Shown: positions 33,137-43,041, counted from the stretch's first letter. The stretch is DNA of 64,000 nt from Variovorax sp. PMC12 (GCF_003019815.1 NZ_CP027774.1:930001-994000); one strand, 5' to 3'. Numbers and translations are program-made. Notes: a model not told the origin generated them from the letters alone.

Positions 33137-36100
33137 ATGGCACGTTTTTTCATCGACCGGCCCATCTTCGCGTGGGTGCTCGCCATCATCGTGATGCTGG
33201 GCGGCGCAATGGCAATCGCCACACTGCCGATCGCGCAGTACCCCAGCATCGCGCCGCCCGCCGTCGCCATCACCGCCAACTACCCCGGCGCTTCCGCCAA
33301 GACGCTGGAGGACACCGTCACCCAGGTCATCGAACAGAAGATGAAGGGGCTGGACCGGCTCAGCTACATGGCGTCGACCAGCGAATCGTCCGGCTCGGTC
33401 ACCATCACCCTCACCTTCGAGAACGGCACCGACCCCGACACCGCGCAGGTGCAGGTGCAGAACAAGCTCTCGCTGGCCACGCCGCTGCTGCCGCAGGAGG
33501 TGCAACAGCAGGGCGTGACCGTCACCAAGTCGGCCACCAACTTCCTGAACGTGCTGGCCTTCACCTCCGAAGACGGCAGCATGAACGGCTCCGACCTGTC
33601 GGACTACGTGGCCGCGAACGTGCAGGAAGCACTCAGCCGCGTGGAGGGTGTCGGCGACACCACGCTCTTCGGCTCGCAGTACGCCATGCGCATCTGGCTC
33701 GACCCGAACAAGCTCGCCAACTTCAGCCTCACGCCGCTGGACGTGAAGACCGCGATCCAGGCGCAGAACGCGCAGGTGTCGGCCGGCCAGCTCGGCGGCA
33801 TGCCGGCAGCCGCCAACCAGCAGATCAACGCGACTATCACCTCGCAGACGCGCCTGAAGACCGCGCAGGAGTTCGAGGACATACTGCTGCGCACGCAGAC
33901 CAACGGCGCCCAGGTGCGCCTGCGCGACGTCGCCCGCATCGAGCTCGGCAGCGAGTCGTACAACACGGTCGGGCGCTACAACGGCAAGCCGGCCGCCGGC
34001 CTGGCCATCAAGCTGGCCGCGGGCGCCAATGCACTCGATACGGTCAAGGCCATCGACGCGCGGGTGGCGGAGCTCGAGAAGTTCTTTCCGCAGGGCATGA
34101 AGGTGCAGAAGCCCTACGACACCACGCCCTTCGTGCGGATCTCCATCGAGGAGGTCATCAAGACGCTGGTCGAGGCCGTGGTGCTGGTGTTCCTGGTGAT
34201 GTACCTGTTCCTGCAGAACTTCCGCGCCACGCTGATCCCGACCATCGCGGTTCCGGTGGTGCTGCTGGGCACCTTCGGCGTGCTCGCGGCCTTCGGCTTC
34301 ACCATCAACACGCTGACGATGTTCGCGATGGTGCTGGCCATCGGCCTGCTGGTGGACGATGCGATCGTGGTGGTCGAGAACGTCGAGCGCGTGATGACCG
34401 AAGAGGGCCTGTCGCCCAAGGAGGCCACGCGCAAGTCCATGGGTCAGATCACCGGCGCGCTGGTGGGCGTGGCCCTGGTGCTGGCGGCGGTGTTCGTGCC
34501 GATGGCCTTCTTCGGCGGCTCCACGGGCGTGATCTACCGGCAGTTCTCGATCACCATCGTCTCGGCGATGACGCTGTCGGTGCTGGTGGCGATGGTGCTC
34601 ACGCCGGCCTTGTGCGCAACGCTGCTCAAGCCGGTGCACAAGGGCCACGCGATGGCGACCACCGGATTCTTCGGCTGGTTCAACCGCAGCTTCGACCGCG
34701 GCAACGGGCGCTACCAGGGCATCGTGCGGCACATGGTGGCCAAGGGCTGGCGCTACATGGCGGTGTACGCGGTGCTGCTGGCGGTGGTGGTGGTCGGCTT
34801 CATGAAGCTGCCGGTGGGCTTCCTGCCCGACGAGGACCAGGGCACGATGTTCGCGCTGGTGCAATTGCCGCCGGGCGCGACCAACGCGCGCACGGAAGAA
34901 GTGATCCGCCAGGTGGAGCATCACTTCCTGGTCGACCAGAAAGATGTCGTCTCGGGCATCTTCACCGTGGCCGGCTTCAGCTTTGCGGGCAGCGGCCAGA
35001 ACACCGGCTTCGCATTCATCAAGCTCAAGCCCTGGGACGAGCGCAAGGGCGAGGCCCTGAGCGTGACCGGCGTGGCGGCCAAGGCCGGTGCCTTCTTCAA
35101 CACGATCCGCGACGCCAAGGTGTTTGCCTTCGCGCCGCCGGCCGTGGCCGAGCTCGGCAACGCGACCGGCTTCGACCTGATGCTGCAGGACCGCGCCAAC
35201 CTTGGGCACGCGGCCCTGATGCAGGCGCGCAACCAGCTGCTCGGCACGCTGTCCAAGGACAAGCGCCTGGTGGCCGTGCGCCCCAACGGCCTGGAGGACA
35301 CACCCGAATTCAGGCTCGAAATCGATCCGCACAAGGCGCAGGCCCAGGGCCTTTCGATGTCGGACATCAACGACACCTTCTCGGCCGCCTGGGGCAGCAG
35401 CTACGTCAACGACTTCATCGACAAGGGACGCGTGAAGAAGGTGATGCTGCAGGCCGATGCCCGCTATCGCATGCTCCCTGAGGACATCGACCGCTGGTAC
35501 GTGCGCAACAGCGCCGGAACGATGGTGCCCTTCACTTCCTTCGCCAAGGCCGGCTGGAGCTCGGGTTCGCCGCGCCTGGAGCGCTACAACGGGGTGCCCT
35601 CGGTCGAAATTTTGGGCATGGCGATGCCGGGGAGCGCATCGAGCGGCGAGGCGCTCGCCATCGTGGAAGCGGCGGTCGCGCAGCTGCCGGCGGGCATCGG
35701 CTACGAATGGACCGGTCTGTCGCGCCAGGAGAAGGCATCGAGCGGCCAGACCGGCCTGCTGTACGGGCTGTCGATCCTGATCGTGTTCCTCTGCCTTGCC
35801 GCGCTCTACGAGAGCTGGTCCATCCCGTTCTCGGTGATCCTGGTGGTGCCGCTCGGTGTGCTGGGCGCACTGGTCGGAGCGATCCTGACCTGGAAGATGA
35901 ACGACGTGTACTTCCAGGTGGGCCTGCTCACCACGATCGGGCTCGCTTCGAAGAACGCCATCCTGATCGTCGAGTTCGCGAAAGACCTGCATGCGCAGGG
36001 CAAGGGACTGGTGGAGTCGGCGCTGGAGGCGGCACGCCTGCGCCTGCGGCCCATCCTGATGACTTCGCTGGCCTTCATTCTCGGCGTGCTGCCGCTGGTG

Positions 36101-36298
36101 CTGGGCAGCGGCGCCGGGGCCGGCGCACAGCACGCGCTGGGCACGGCGGTGATCGGCGGCATGCTGTCCGGCACGCTGCTCGCGATCTTCTTCGTGCCGC
36201 TTTTCTTCGTGCTGGTGCGCGGTCTCTTCAAGGGCGCTTCGGCCACTCCCGCTGCCCCCACCGCCCCCCACGTACAACCGGCCGCGGCCGCATCCTGA
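33137..36298 (+). CDS. RND efflux permease (AcrB/MexB, HAE1 family)
   Basis: A 1053-residue inner-membrane proton-driven multidrug transporter of full family length. It begins MARFFIDRPIFAWVLAIIVM. The proton-relay aspartates lie in TM4 (IGLLVDDAIVVVENVERV) and the relay lysine in TM10 (IGLASKNAILIVEFAKDL). Two large periplasmic loops follow TM1 and TM7, including FLPDEDQGTMFALVQLP. These features place it with AcrB and MexB, not with the metal exporters. It lies 15 nt after the adaptor and 10 nt before the outer-membrane channel gene, so all three are co-expressed. The drug profile cannot be read from sequence. Confidence 0.95.
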   Translation: MARFFIDRPIFAWVLAIIVMLGGAMAIATLPIAQYPSIAPPAVAITANYPGASAKTLEDTVTQVIEQKMKGLDRLSYMASTSESSGSVTITLTFENGTDPDTAQVQVQNKLSLATPLLPQEVQQQGVTVTKSATNFLNVLAFTSEDGSMNGSDLSDYVAANVQEALSRVEGVGDTTLFGSQYAMRIWLDPNKLANFSLTPLDVKTAIQAQNAQVSAGQLGGMPAAANQQINATITSQTRLKTAQEFEDILLRTQTNGAQVRLRDVARIELGSESYNTVGRYNGKPAAGLAIKLAAGANALDTVKAIDARVAELEKFFPQGMKVQKPYDTTPFVRISIEEVIKTLVEAVVLVFLVMYLFLQNFRATLIPTIAVPVVLLGTFGVLAAFGFTINTLTMFAMVLAIGLLVDDAIVVVENVERVMTEEGLSPKEATRKSMGQITGALVGVALVLAAVFVPMAFFGGSTGVIYRQFSITIVSAMTLSVLVAMVLTPALCATLLKPVHKGHAMATTGFFGWFNRSFDRGNGRYQGIVRHMVAKGWRYMAVYAVLLAVVVVGFMKLPVGFLPDEDQGTMFALVQLPPGATNARTEEVIRQVEHHFLVDQKDVVSGIFTVAGFSFAGSGQNTGFAFIKLKPWDERKGEALSVTGVAAKAGAFFNTIRDAKVFAFAPPAVAELGNATGFDLMLQDRANLGHAALMQARNQLLGTLSKDKRLVAVRPNGLEDTPEFRLEIDPHKAQAQGLSMSDINDTFSAAWGSSYVNDFIDKGRVKKVMLQADARYRMLPEDIDRWYVRNSAGTMVPFTSFAKAGWSSGSPRLERYNGVPSVEILGMAMPGSASSGEALAIVEAAVAQLPAGIGYEWTGLSRQEKASSGQTGLLYGLSILIVFLCLAALYESWSIPFSVILVVPLGVLGALVGAILTWKMNDVYFQVGLLTTIGLASKNAILIVEFAKDLHAQGKGLVESALEAARLRLRPILMTSLAFILGVLPLVLGSGAGAGAQHALGTAVIGGMLSGTLLAIFFVPLFFVLVRGLFKGASATPAAPTAPHVQPAAAAS

Positions 36299-36308
36299 GG
36301 CATCCGCC

Positions 36309-37769
36309 ATGAAACCATTCCGTCTTGCGCCCCTCGCGCTCGCAGTCCTGATGGCCGGCTGCAGCCTGATGCCGGCCTACCAGCAGCCCGCCGCCCCCGT
36401 GGCCGGCAAGTTCGCCGGCGACACGGGTCCCGCCGACCCGGCATCCACGCCAGTGTCGGATCTCGGCTGGCGCGACGTCTTCACCGATCCATCGCTGCAG
36501 CGCGTGATCGAGATGAGCCTCGCCAACAACCGCGACCTGCGCGTGGCGGTGCTGAACATCGAGAAGGCGCGTGCGCAGTACCGCGTGCAGGACGCGGCGC
36601 TCTTTCCCACCGTCAATGCCAGCGCCGGCGGCATCGGCAGCCGCACCCCTGCCGACCTGTCGTCCACCGGCGAGGCGCTCACAGCGCGCCAGTACAGCGC
36701 GTCGCTCGGATTCAGCGCCTATGAGATCGACCTCTTCGGTCGTGTGCGCAGCCTGAGCGCGCAGGCGCTGCAGCAGTTCCTCTCCACGGCCGAAGCGCGC
36801 CGCAGCACGCAGATCAGCCTGGTGGCCGAGGTGGCGACCGCCTATCTCACCCTCGCCGCCGATCAGGACCGGCTGGCACTCGCGCGCGACACGCTGCGCA
36901 GCCAGGGCGACTCCTACCGGCTCAACCAGCGCAGCTTCGAACTGGGTGCGGCTTCGGCCCTCACGCTGAGCCAGGCACAGACCAGCGTGGACAGCGCGCG
37001 CGTGGATGTCGAGCGCTACACCTCGCAGGTTGCGCAGGACCGCAATGCACTGGTGCTGCTCGTGGGCGCCGAAGTGCCCGACGAACTCCTGCCGCGCGTG
37101 CTCCCCGACGGGGCGGCGGCCGAGGCCAGCCCGCTGGCCTCCATCCCGCCGGGGCTGCCCTCGGACCTGCTGCAGCGCCGCCCCGACATCCTGCAGGCCG
37201 AGCGCGACCTCAAGGCGGCCAATGCCTACATCGGCGCGGCGCGCGCAGCCTTCTATCCGCGCATCAGCCTCACGGCGTCGGCGGGCACGTCGAGCAGCGA
37301 GCTATCGGGCCTGTTCAAGGGCGGCTCGGGCAGCTGGAGCTTCGCGCCGCAGATCACGCTGCCGATCTTCGACGGCGGCACCAACCGCGCCAACCTCAAG
37401 ATCGCGACGGTGAGCCGCGACATCTCTGTGGCGCAATACGAGAAGGCGATCCAGACCGCATTCCGCGAAGTGTCGGACGCGCTGGCGCAACGCAACACGC
37501 TCGGGCGCCAGCTCGATGCACAGCAGTCGCTGGTGAACGCGACGGCGGACAGCTACCGCCTGTCGCAGGCGCGCTTCAGCCGCGGCGTGGACAGTTACCT
37601 GAGCGTGCTCGACTCGCAGCGCTCGCTCTACACCGCCCAGCAGGACCTGATCGGCACGCGCCTGTCGCGCTTCACCAACCTGGTGACGTTCTACAAGACG
37701 CTGGGCGGTGGATGGGTCGAGATCACGAACACGCCCGTGGCCGCGAAGCCTTCGGACAACGCCTCCTGA
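36309..37769 (+). CDS. Outer-membrane efflux channel (OprM/NodT family)
   Basis: A 486-residue TolC-like lipoprotein. The lipobox LMAGC gives a lipidated Cys near residue 18. Two repeated halves each contain a helical hairpin and barrel strands. LGWRDVFTDPSLQRVIEMSL, YEIDLFGRVRSLSAQALQQF, LPSDLLQRRPDILQAERDL and ITLPIFDGGTNRANLK are family signatures. It is the third gene of the TetR-regulated pump operon and forms the exit duct for substrate. Only 10 nt separate it from the permease gene. Confidence 0.94.
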   Translation: MKPFRLAPLALAVLMAGCSLMPAYQQPAAPVAGKFAGDTGPADPASTPVSDLGWRDVFTDPSLQRVIEMSLANNRDLRVAVLNIEKARAQYRVQDAALFPTVNASAGGIGSRTPADLSSTGEALTARQYSASLGFSAYEIDLFGRVRSLSAQALQQFLSTAEARRSTQISLVAEVATAYLTLAADQDRLALARDTLRSQGDSYRLNQRSFELGAASALTLSQAQTSVDSARVDVERYTSQVAQDRNALVLLVGAEVPDELLPRVLPDGAAAEASPLASIPPGLPSDLLQRRPDILQAERDLKAANAYIGAARAAFYPRISLTASAGTSSSELSGLFKGGSGSWSFAPQITLPIFDGGTNRANLKIATVSRDISVAQYEKAIQTAFREVSDALAQRNTLGRQLDAQQSLVNATADSYRLSQARFSRGVDSYLSVLDSQRSLYTAQQDLIGTRLSRFTNLVTFYKTLGGGWVEITNTPVAAKPSDNAS

Positions 37770-37890
37770 ATCGACGCGCCTGGAATCTCCGCGCATCCAT
37801 CGCATGGCGCGGCACATCCCCTGCCGCTTCAGCTGCTGACCGGCACGAAGTCTCCATTTTTTCTCCTTCTTTGCCCTCTAGCCTGAGGGA

Positions 37891-38604
37891 ATGCCTGATC
37901 TCATCCGCGTTCCACCTCGGCGAGCCGGTCGGTTCGGAACGATCGCCCGCATCTTGAGCATGGCGCTGGCCACCGGCTGCGCGCAAACCTCCGTCGCCCC
38001 CTCGGAAGACCACGTAAAGAGCACCGGAGTGTCGCTTGCAAGCCGCTCCGGCGATCGTGCCGCGAAGCCCAAAGGTGCCTGCAGCGTGGAGCTCTATGGC
38101 GACTCCATCCTTCATGGCGGTTACCTGGGCGACCGGCGGCTCGATGAAAGCCCGGCGGCCGCTCTGCGCCGGATGCGTCCCAGATACCGGGTGATCGATC
38201 ATTCCGTGAGCGGGGAAACAGCCAGCGCACGGTCGGCGGCATTCGCGAGTGAAGCACGTTCGAGCCGCATCGTGGTCATCCAGCATGGGCTCAATGACGC
38301 GATGCAGAACTTGCCGCTGGAGCCGGCTTTGCGCTCCATGGTCACGCAAACCAGGGCGGAGGGCCGCGACGTGGTCTTGACGGGCCTGTCGCAAACGCTC
38401 GCCGGTGCCGACGTGCGTGCACGAGGCGACGCGACGGTTCGGCGACTGGCGGGGGATCTCGCAGTGCCGTTTGCCGACTGGGGCAGCGTGCCGATGCGTC
38501 GCGGCGAGATGGCGGACATTCTCCATCCCTCGCAGATCTACTCGACTCGACTCGTCGAGCGCCTGGTCAAGGTGCTGGACCACCTGGCTCCCGAATGCGT
38601 GTGA
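37891..38604 (+). CDS. SGNH/GDSL-type hydrolase lipoprotein
   Basis: A 237-residue esterase-like protein. Block I is ELYGDSILHGG with nucleophile Ser72, block III is HGLNDAMQN with the conserved Asn, and block V is DILHPSQIY with the Asp and His. All four catalytic SGNH positions are therefore met. The N-terminus has a short hydrophobic stretch ending ALATGC, with a probable lipidated Cys30, so it may be a lipoprotein with an external active site. The ATG at 37891 directly follows GAGGGA, with almost no spacing. It lies alone between the pump operon and the two-component genes; the substrate is unknown. Confidence 0.78.
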   Translation: MPDLIRVPPRRAGRFGTIARILSMALATGCAQTSVAPSEDHVKSTGVSLASRSGDRAAKPKGACSVELYGDSILHGGYLGDRRLDESPAAALRRMRPRYRVIDHSVSGETASARSAAFASEARSSRIVVIQHGLNDAMQNLPLEPALRSMVTQTRAEGRDVVLTGLSQTLAGADVRARGDATVRRLAGDLAVPFADWGSVPMRRGEMADILHPSQIYSTRLVERLVKVLDHLAPECV

Positions 38605-38619
38605 GGCGCCACGCGCACT

Positions 38620-39651
38620 TCAGCGCGGCAGTTCGATCCTGATGCGCAGGCCGCCGTTGTCGGCGAGCGATGCCTCGATCGTGCCGTCATGGGCCAGCAC
38701 CGCGCTGCGCGCGATGGCCAGGCCCAGCCCGACACCACGATCGACCTCGCGGCGGTCGATCCGCACGAAAGGCACGAAGATCGCTTCGAGCATGTGCGGC
38801 GGCACGCCCGGCCCGTGGTCGCTGATCACCACCTCCAGCAAGCTGCCCTCCGTGCGCAGGCTCGCGCGCACCTCCACCGTGCTTCCCTGCGCCGTGTACT
38901 TCACGGCGTTGCGAATCACGTTCTCGAAGGCGCGGTAGATCAGCTCGCCGTCCACCTGGGCGACGAAGTGCTCGGGCGCCTCGATGCTCACCGAGCGGTT
39001 CGTCGCGCGCCCCTCGAAGTCTGCGTCGGCCACGATGTCGTGCAGCAGCTCGATCACATCGACCGCGCTGCGCGAGACAGGGACCGATGCCGTCAGCCGG
39101 TGCAGCGTGAGCATTTCGTCGATCAGCGCGTCCAGGCGCCGGGTCTCGCGCTCGACGCGTTCGACCATGGCACCCACCTGCGAGGAATCCTGCTCGAGCA
39201 GCCCGATGGCCGCCTGGATGCGCGACAGCGGTGAACGCAGCTCATGCGAGATGTCGTGCAGCAGGCGGTCGCGCGCGGCGATCAGCGCCTGCAGCTGCGC
39301 CGCCATGCCGTCGATGTCGTGCGCCAGATCGGTGATCTCGTCGCGGCGCCCTTTCATGAGCGGTTCGACGCGCGTATCGAGATGCCCTTGCGCCATGCGC
39401 TGGAGCCCCCAGCGCAGGTGCTGGAGCGGCCGGGAGAGATACCAGGCCAGGAAGCCGCCGAAGACCAGGCTGGCCAGCACGGCGATCATCGCGGGAACGA
39501 CGGGAATCCCGCTCACCTTGGGCACCGGATCGCTGGGCGGCGGCACCGCTCCGATGAGCCACAGATAGAGCGCCGTCAACCCGATGCTCGAGATCATGCA
39601 GCTCGACAGCACAAGCAGGAGCTTGCGGAACAGGCGCGTGGGCCGGGCCAT
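38620..39651 (-). CDS. Sensor histidine kinase with a minimal periplasmic loop
   Basis: A 343-residue membrane histidine kinase. Two membrane helices (about residues 10-34 and 52-71) enclose a loop of only about 17 residues, so it probably senses within the membrane. A HAMP-like linker follows, then the phospho-acceptor His136 in LHDISHELRSPLSR. The ATPase domain has the N box FENVIRNAVKYT, the G1 box DHGPGVPP and the G2 box GVGLGLAIARS. The gene is 6 nt downstream of its response regulator. It probably monitors envelope damage or membrane-dissolved toxicants and controls the divergent RND pump. Confidence 0.9.
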   Translation of the reverse strand: MARPTRLFRKLLLVLSSCMISSIGLTALYLWLIGAVPPPSDPVPKVSGIPVVPAMIAVLASLVFGGFLAWYLSRPLQHLRWGLQRMAQGHLDTRVEPLMKGRRDEITDLAHDIDGMAAQLQALIAARDRLLHDISHELRSPLSRIQAAIGLLEQDSSQVGAMVERVERETRRLDALIDEMLTLHRLTASVPVSRSAVDVIELLHDIVADADFEGRATNRSVSIEAPEHFVAQVDGELIYRAFENVIRNAVKYTAQGSTVEVRASLRTEGSLLEVVISDHGPGVPPHMLEAIFVPFVRIDRREVDRGVGLGLAIARSAVLAHDGTIEASLADNGGLRIRIELPR

Positions 39652-39657
39652 GGCCCT

Positions 39658-40353
39658 TCAGTCCTTGAGCAGCTGGTAGCCGAGGCCGCGCACGCTCTGT
39701 ATCCACGAACGGCCGTCGTCGCGCGTGCCCATCTTCTGGCGGATGCTGCTGATGTGCACGTCGATGCGGCGATCGAAGCGCGTGAGCGGCCGGTCGAAGG
39801 CGGCCAGGGCGATGTCCTGCTTGCTGATCAGCTGCCCCGCATGGCGCACCAGTACTTCCAGCAGGTTGAATTCGGTGCCCGTCAGCTCCAGCGGCGCACC
39901 CTGCCAGGCGGCCTGGCGCGTGCCGGGCCAGAGCGTGAGTGCGCCGGCCGTCAGCGTCAGCGCGGCGTTCGCGCCCTCGGGCCGGTTGCGGCTTTCGGTG
40001 CGCCGCAGGATCGCGTGGATGCGCGCCACCAGTTCGCCGGGCGTGCATGGCTTGGGAACGTAGTCGTCCGCGCCCATGTTGAGGCCGACGATCTTGTCGA
40101 CGTTGTCGCCGCGCGCCGTGAGCATGAGCACCGGCACGTTGCTCGTGGAGCGGATCCGGCGCAGCGCTTCGATGCCGGACAGGCGCGGCATCATGATGTC
40201 CAGCACCACGAGCGCATAGCTGCCGCGCAACGCCTCGCTCACGCCCGCCTCGCCGTCATGGACCACACGCACATCGAAACCCTCGCGGGAGATGTAGAGC
40301 GACAACATCGATGTGAGGTCGACGTCGTCGTCGACAAGCAGAACCCTGTGCAT
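39658..40353 (-). CDS. OmpR-family response regulator
   Basis: A 231-residue regulator. The receiver domain has the acidic pair DDD (residues 8-10), the phosphorylation site Asp52 in VVLDIMMP, and the Thr and Lys of LMLTARGD and DYVPKPCTPGELVARI. A winged-helix DNA-binding domain follows (LTGTEFNLLEVLVRH and IDVHISSIRQKMG). The start at 40353 gives the normal MHRVLLVDDD end. It diverges from the second RND operon and precedes its sensor kinase. It is closest in style to the BaeR/CpxR type, so pump activation is the likely job. Confidence 0.92.
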   Translation of the reverse strand: MHRVLLVDDDVDLTSMLSLYISREGFDVRVVHDGEAGVSEALRGSYALVVLDIMMPRLSGIEALRRIRSTSNVPVLMLTARGDNVDKIVGLNMGADDYVPKPCTPGELVARIHAILRRTESRNRPEGANAALTLTAGALTLWPGTRQAAWQGAPLELTGTEFNLLEVLVRHAGQLISKQDIALAAFDRPLTRFDRRIDVHISSIRQKMGTRDDGRSWIQSVRGLGYQLLKD

Positions 40354-40409
40354 GGGCGGAGTATGGCGCCGATCCGGCAGAGGCTCGTCAGGCAGGCGCC
40401 GATATTTAC

Positions 40410-40424
40410 CCAGCTTAACGCTGG
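40410..40424. promoter_or_regulatory. Inverted repeat in the regulator/pump intergenic region
   Basis: CCAGC (40410-40414) and GCTGG (40420-40424) flank TTAAC in the 124-bp region between the response regulator and the second RND operon. It is a candidate binding site, but OmpR-type proteins usually prefer direct repeats, so support is weak. Confidence 0.3.
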
Positions 40425-40477
40425 TTGACCGCAGCCAACAGGGGACGCTTCTAACCTCGGTGGAGGAAGAAGATCGG

Positions 40478-41926
40478 ATGACCACACCGCTGCGCTCCCT
40501 GTTCGCCACCCCGCTGGCCGTCTGCCTGGCCTGGGGCCTGGCCGCCTGCGCCACAGGCCATCCCGAAGGTCCGCCACAACCGCAGGCACCGCCTTCATGG
40601 CAGTCCGAATTGCCGCACGGCGGGCGCACCGGCGACCTGCGGCAATGGTGGCAGCAGTTCGACGACACACGTGTCGCCCGCCTGGTCGAGATGGCCGAGC
40701 GAGACAGTCCCTCCCTCACGAGGGCCTGGGCCAGCATAGAGAAGGCACGCGCCACCCTGCGCAGCACGCGCGCGCAGGCCCGGCCCAGCGTGACTGGCAG
40801 CGCATCGGCTTCGCGCAGCAACCAGCTGCAGTCGGGCGAGTCCACGGCCACCGGCATCTCCCGCAGCGCCGGCTTCGATGCCTCGTGGGAGCTGGACCTG
40901 TTCAGCAAGGTCCGCCGCAACACGGAAGCGTCCGAGGCGCGCGTCGAGGCACGCGCCGCCGACTGGCACGATGCGCGTGTCTCGCTCGCGGCGGAAGTGG
41001 CCGATACCTATGTGCAGTACCGCGCATGCGTGTTGCTGGCGGATGCGTACCAGCGCGAGGCGGCCTCGACGGCCGCCACCGAGAAGGCGACGGAGGTCGC
41101 CGTGCAGGCCGGCTTCACCGCACCGTCTGACGGCGCCCTGGCACGCGCGAGCCTTGCAAGCGCGCAGTCGAGCCTAGTGCAGCAGCGCACGCAATGCGAC
41201 ATCCTCGTCAAGTCGCTGGTGTATCTCACCGGCAGCGACGAGCCGTCGCTGCGGCGGCTGATCACAGGCGGGGACGACCCGGTGCCGCGGCCGGCCGACC
41301 TGCAGGTGCAGGCGGTGCCCGCGCAGGTGCTGCGGCAGCGCCCCGACCTGGCCTCGCTCGAGCGCGAGGTGGTCGCCACCGGCGCGGAGATCGGCGCGGC
41401 GCAGGCGGATCTGTATCCGAGCCTGTCGCTCAGCGGATCGGTCAGCGTGTCGGCAAGCAGCCTGGCCTCGCCGGCCACGCTCTGGTCGTTCGGGCCGTCG
41501 CTTTCGATACCGCTGTTCGACGGCGGCAAGCTCGATGCCGCAGTCGATACGGCGCGCGCCAGCTATACGTCGGCAATCGCCGCCTATCGGCAAGGTGTGC
41601 GCACCGTGGTGCGGGACGTGGAAGAAGCCCTCACGAACCTCGAAGGCGCCGCCCTGCGGGCGGAGCAGGCGGAGAAGGCCGCGCGCGAGTACCGCAGCTA
41701 CTTCCTGTCTTCCGAGACCAACTGGCGCGCGGGGCGCACCAGCCTTCTCTCGCTGGAGGAGGCCCGGCGCTCGGCGCTGTCGGCGGAGATCACCGAGATC
41801 ACGCTGCAGCAGAACCGCGTCCAGTACTGGATCGCCCTCTACAAGGCCGTCGGCGGCGGATGGCAGCCCGGCACGCCGGCCGTGTCGCCCGAAGCGCTGG
41901 CCGATGAAAAAACGAGAACGCCATGA
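40478..41926 (+). CDS. Outer-membrane efflux channel (NodT/OprM family), second system
   Basis: A 482-residue outer-membrane factor lipoprotein. The signal peptide ends in the lipobox LAAC (Cys about 24). The family blocks are LRQWWQQFDDTRVARLVEMA, FDASWELDLFSKVRRNTEA, PAQVLRQRPDLASLEREVV and LSIPLFDGGKLDAAVDTARA. TGGAGGAAGAAGATCGG precedes the ATG at 40478; the longer open frame overlaps the regulator. Here the channel gene comes first, unlike the first pump. Its stop overlaps the adaptor start by 4 nt. Confidence 0.93.
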   Translation: MTTPLRSLFATPLAVCLAWGLAACATGHPEGPPQPQAPPSWQSELPHGGRTGDLRQWWQQFDDTRVARLVEMAERDSPSLTRAWASIEKARATLRSTRAQARPSVTGSASASRSNQLQSGESTATGISRSAGFDASWELDLFSKVRRNTEASEARVEARAADWHDARVSLAAEVADTYVQYRACVLLADAYQREAASTAATEKATEVAVQAGFTAPSDGALARASLASAQSSLVQQRTQCDILVKSLVYLTGSDEPSLRRLITGGDDPVPRPADLQVQAVPAQVLRQRPDLASLEREVVATGAEIGAAQADLYPSLSLSGSVSVSASSLASPATLWSFGPSLSIPLFDGGKLDAAVDTARASYTSAIAAYRQGVRTVVRDVEEALTNLEGAALRAEQAEKAAREYRSYFLSSETNWRAGRTSLLSLEEARRSALSAEITEITLQQNRVQYWIALYKAVGGGWQPGTPAVSPEALADEKTRTP

Positions 41927-43041
41927 ACATCACATCGAAACCCAAGCTTCGCCGCGGCGCCGCCGTCGCCGTGGTCCTTCTCCTGGCTGTCGGCGGCGCG
42001 ATGCTGCTTCTGCGGCCGCCGACCCGGGCGCTTGCGCCGAGCGCGCCGGCCAGCGCGATGACGGTCGAGGTCGTGACGCCCGACAACCGGGACTGGCCCC
42101 GGACCCTGCAAGGCAGCGGCCCCGTGACGGCATGGCAGGAGATCATCGTGAGCCCCGAGACCGGCGGCTACCGCATCGCCGAGTTGATGGTGGATGTCGG
42201 TGCCACCGTCCGGCGCGGCCAGGTGCTCGCGCGTCTGGCGGACGAAGGCCTGCGGGTCGACCTGCGCAAGCAGGAAGCGGTGGTCGCGCAGTCGCGCAGC
42301 AGCCTCGAGCAAGCCAGCGCGAATGTGCGGCGGGCGAAGGTCGTCGGCACGACGGGGTCGCTGTCCGCGCAGCAGATCGAGGAGTACCGCATCACGGAGG
42401 ACTCGGCGCGCGCGACCCTTCAGTCCTCCCAGGCAGACCTGGACAGCGTGAAGCTCAAGCTCGCGCAGACGCGCGTGCTGGCTGCCGATGACGGCGTGGT
42501 GTCGTCGAAAACCGGCGTGGTCGGCAATGTGGTGAGCGCCGGCACCGAGCTCTTCCGCCTTGTGCGGCAGGGCCGGCTCGAGTGGCGGCCAGAGTTCGAT
42601 GCCCGCGAGCTCGCCTCGGTGAAACCCGGCCAGAAGGCGGAGCTGACGCTGCTCAACGCAGAGCGCGTCGAGGGCACCGTGCGCATGGCGGCGCCCACCT
42701 TGTCGACGACCACCGGGCGCGCCACGGTGTACGTCAGCCTGAACGGCGGCAGCACTGCGCGCGCAGGCATGTTCGCCAGCGGCCTGGTCAGGCTGGGCAA
42801 TGCGCCGGCCGTGACGCTTCCGCAATCGGCGATCGTGATGCGCGACGGTCGCGCCTATGTCTATCTCGTGGATGGGAGCAGCAAGGTCTCCGCGCAGGCC
42901 GTGACGACGGGCCGCCGCCAGGATGACCGGGTCGAGCTGCTGTCGAAACTGCCGGCCGACGCGCTGGTCGTTGCCAGCGGCGGCGCATTCCTGTCCGACG
43001 GTGTGCAGGTCACGGTGAAGCAACCGGAGGCCAAGCGATGA
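41923..43041 (+). CDS. RND efflux periplasmic adaptor, second system
   Basis: A 372-residue membrane fusion protein anchored by an N-terminal helix (AVAVVLLLAVGGAMLLLRPP) with no lipobox. IIVSPETGGYRIAELMVDVG and ATVRRGQVLARLADEGLRVD form the lipoyl domain. A hairpin (about residues 110-185) and LAADDGVVSSKTGVVGNVVS follow, then beta-barrel and C-terminal domains. It is translationally coupled on both sides by 4-nt overlaps with the channel and permease genes. The different anchor and gene order show this pump is not a recent duplicate of the first. Confidence 0.92.
   Translation: MNITSKPKLRRGAAVAVVLLLAVGGAMLLLRPPTRALAPSAPASAMTVEVVTPDNRDWPRTLQGSGPVTAWQEIIVSPETGGYRIAELMVDVGATVRRGQVLARLADEGLRVDLRKQEAVVAQSRSSLEQASANVRRAKVVGTTGSLSAQQIEEYRITEDSARATLQSSQADLDSVKLKLAQTRVLAADDGVVSSKTGVVGNVVSAGTELFRLVRQGRLEWRPEFDARELASVKPGQKAELTLLNAERVEGTVRMAAPTLSTTTGRATVYVSLNGGSTARAGMFASGLVRLGNAPAVTLPQSAIVMRDGRAYVYLVDGSSKVSAQAVTTGRRQDDRVELLSKLPADALVVASGGAFLSDGVQVTVKQPEAKR

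Noticed and set aside
31859..36310. Antisense open frame of 1483 codons across the first RND operon
   Set aside because: It is opposite three well-conserved genes, is dominated by His, Arg and Ala as expected of reverse-frame GC-rich DNA, and shows no domain.
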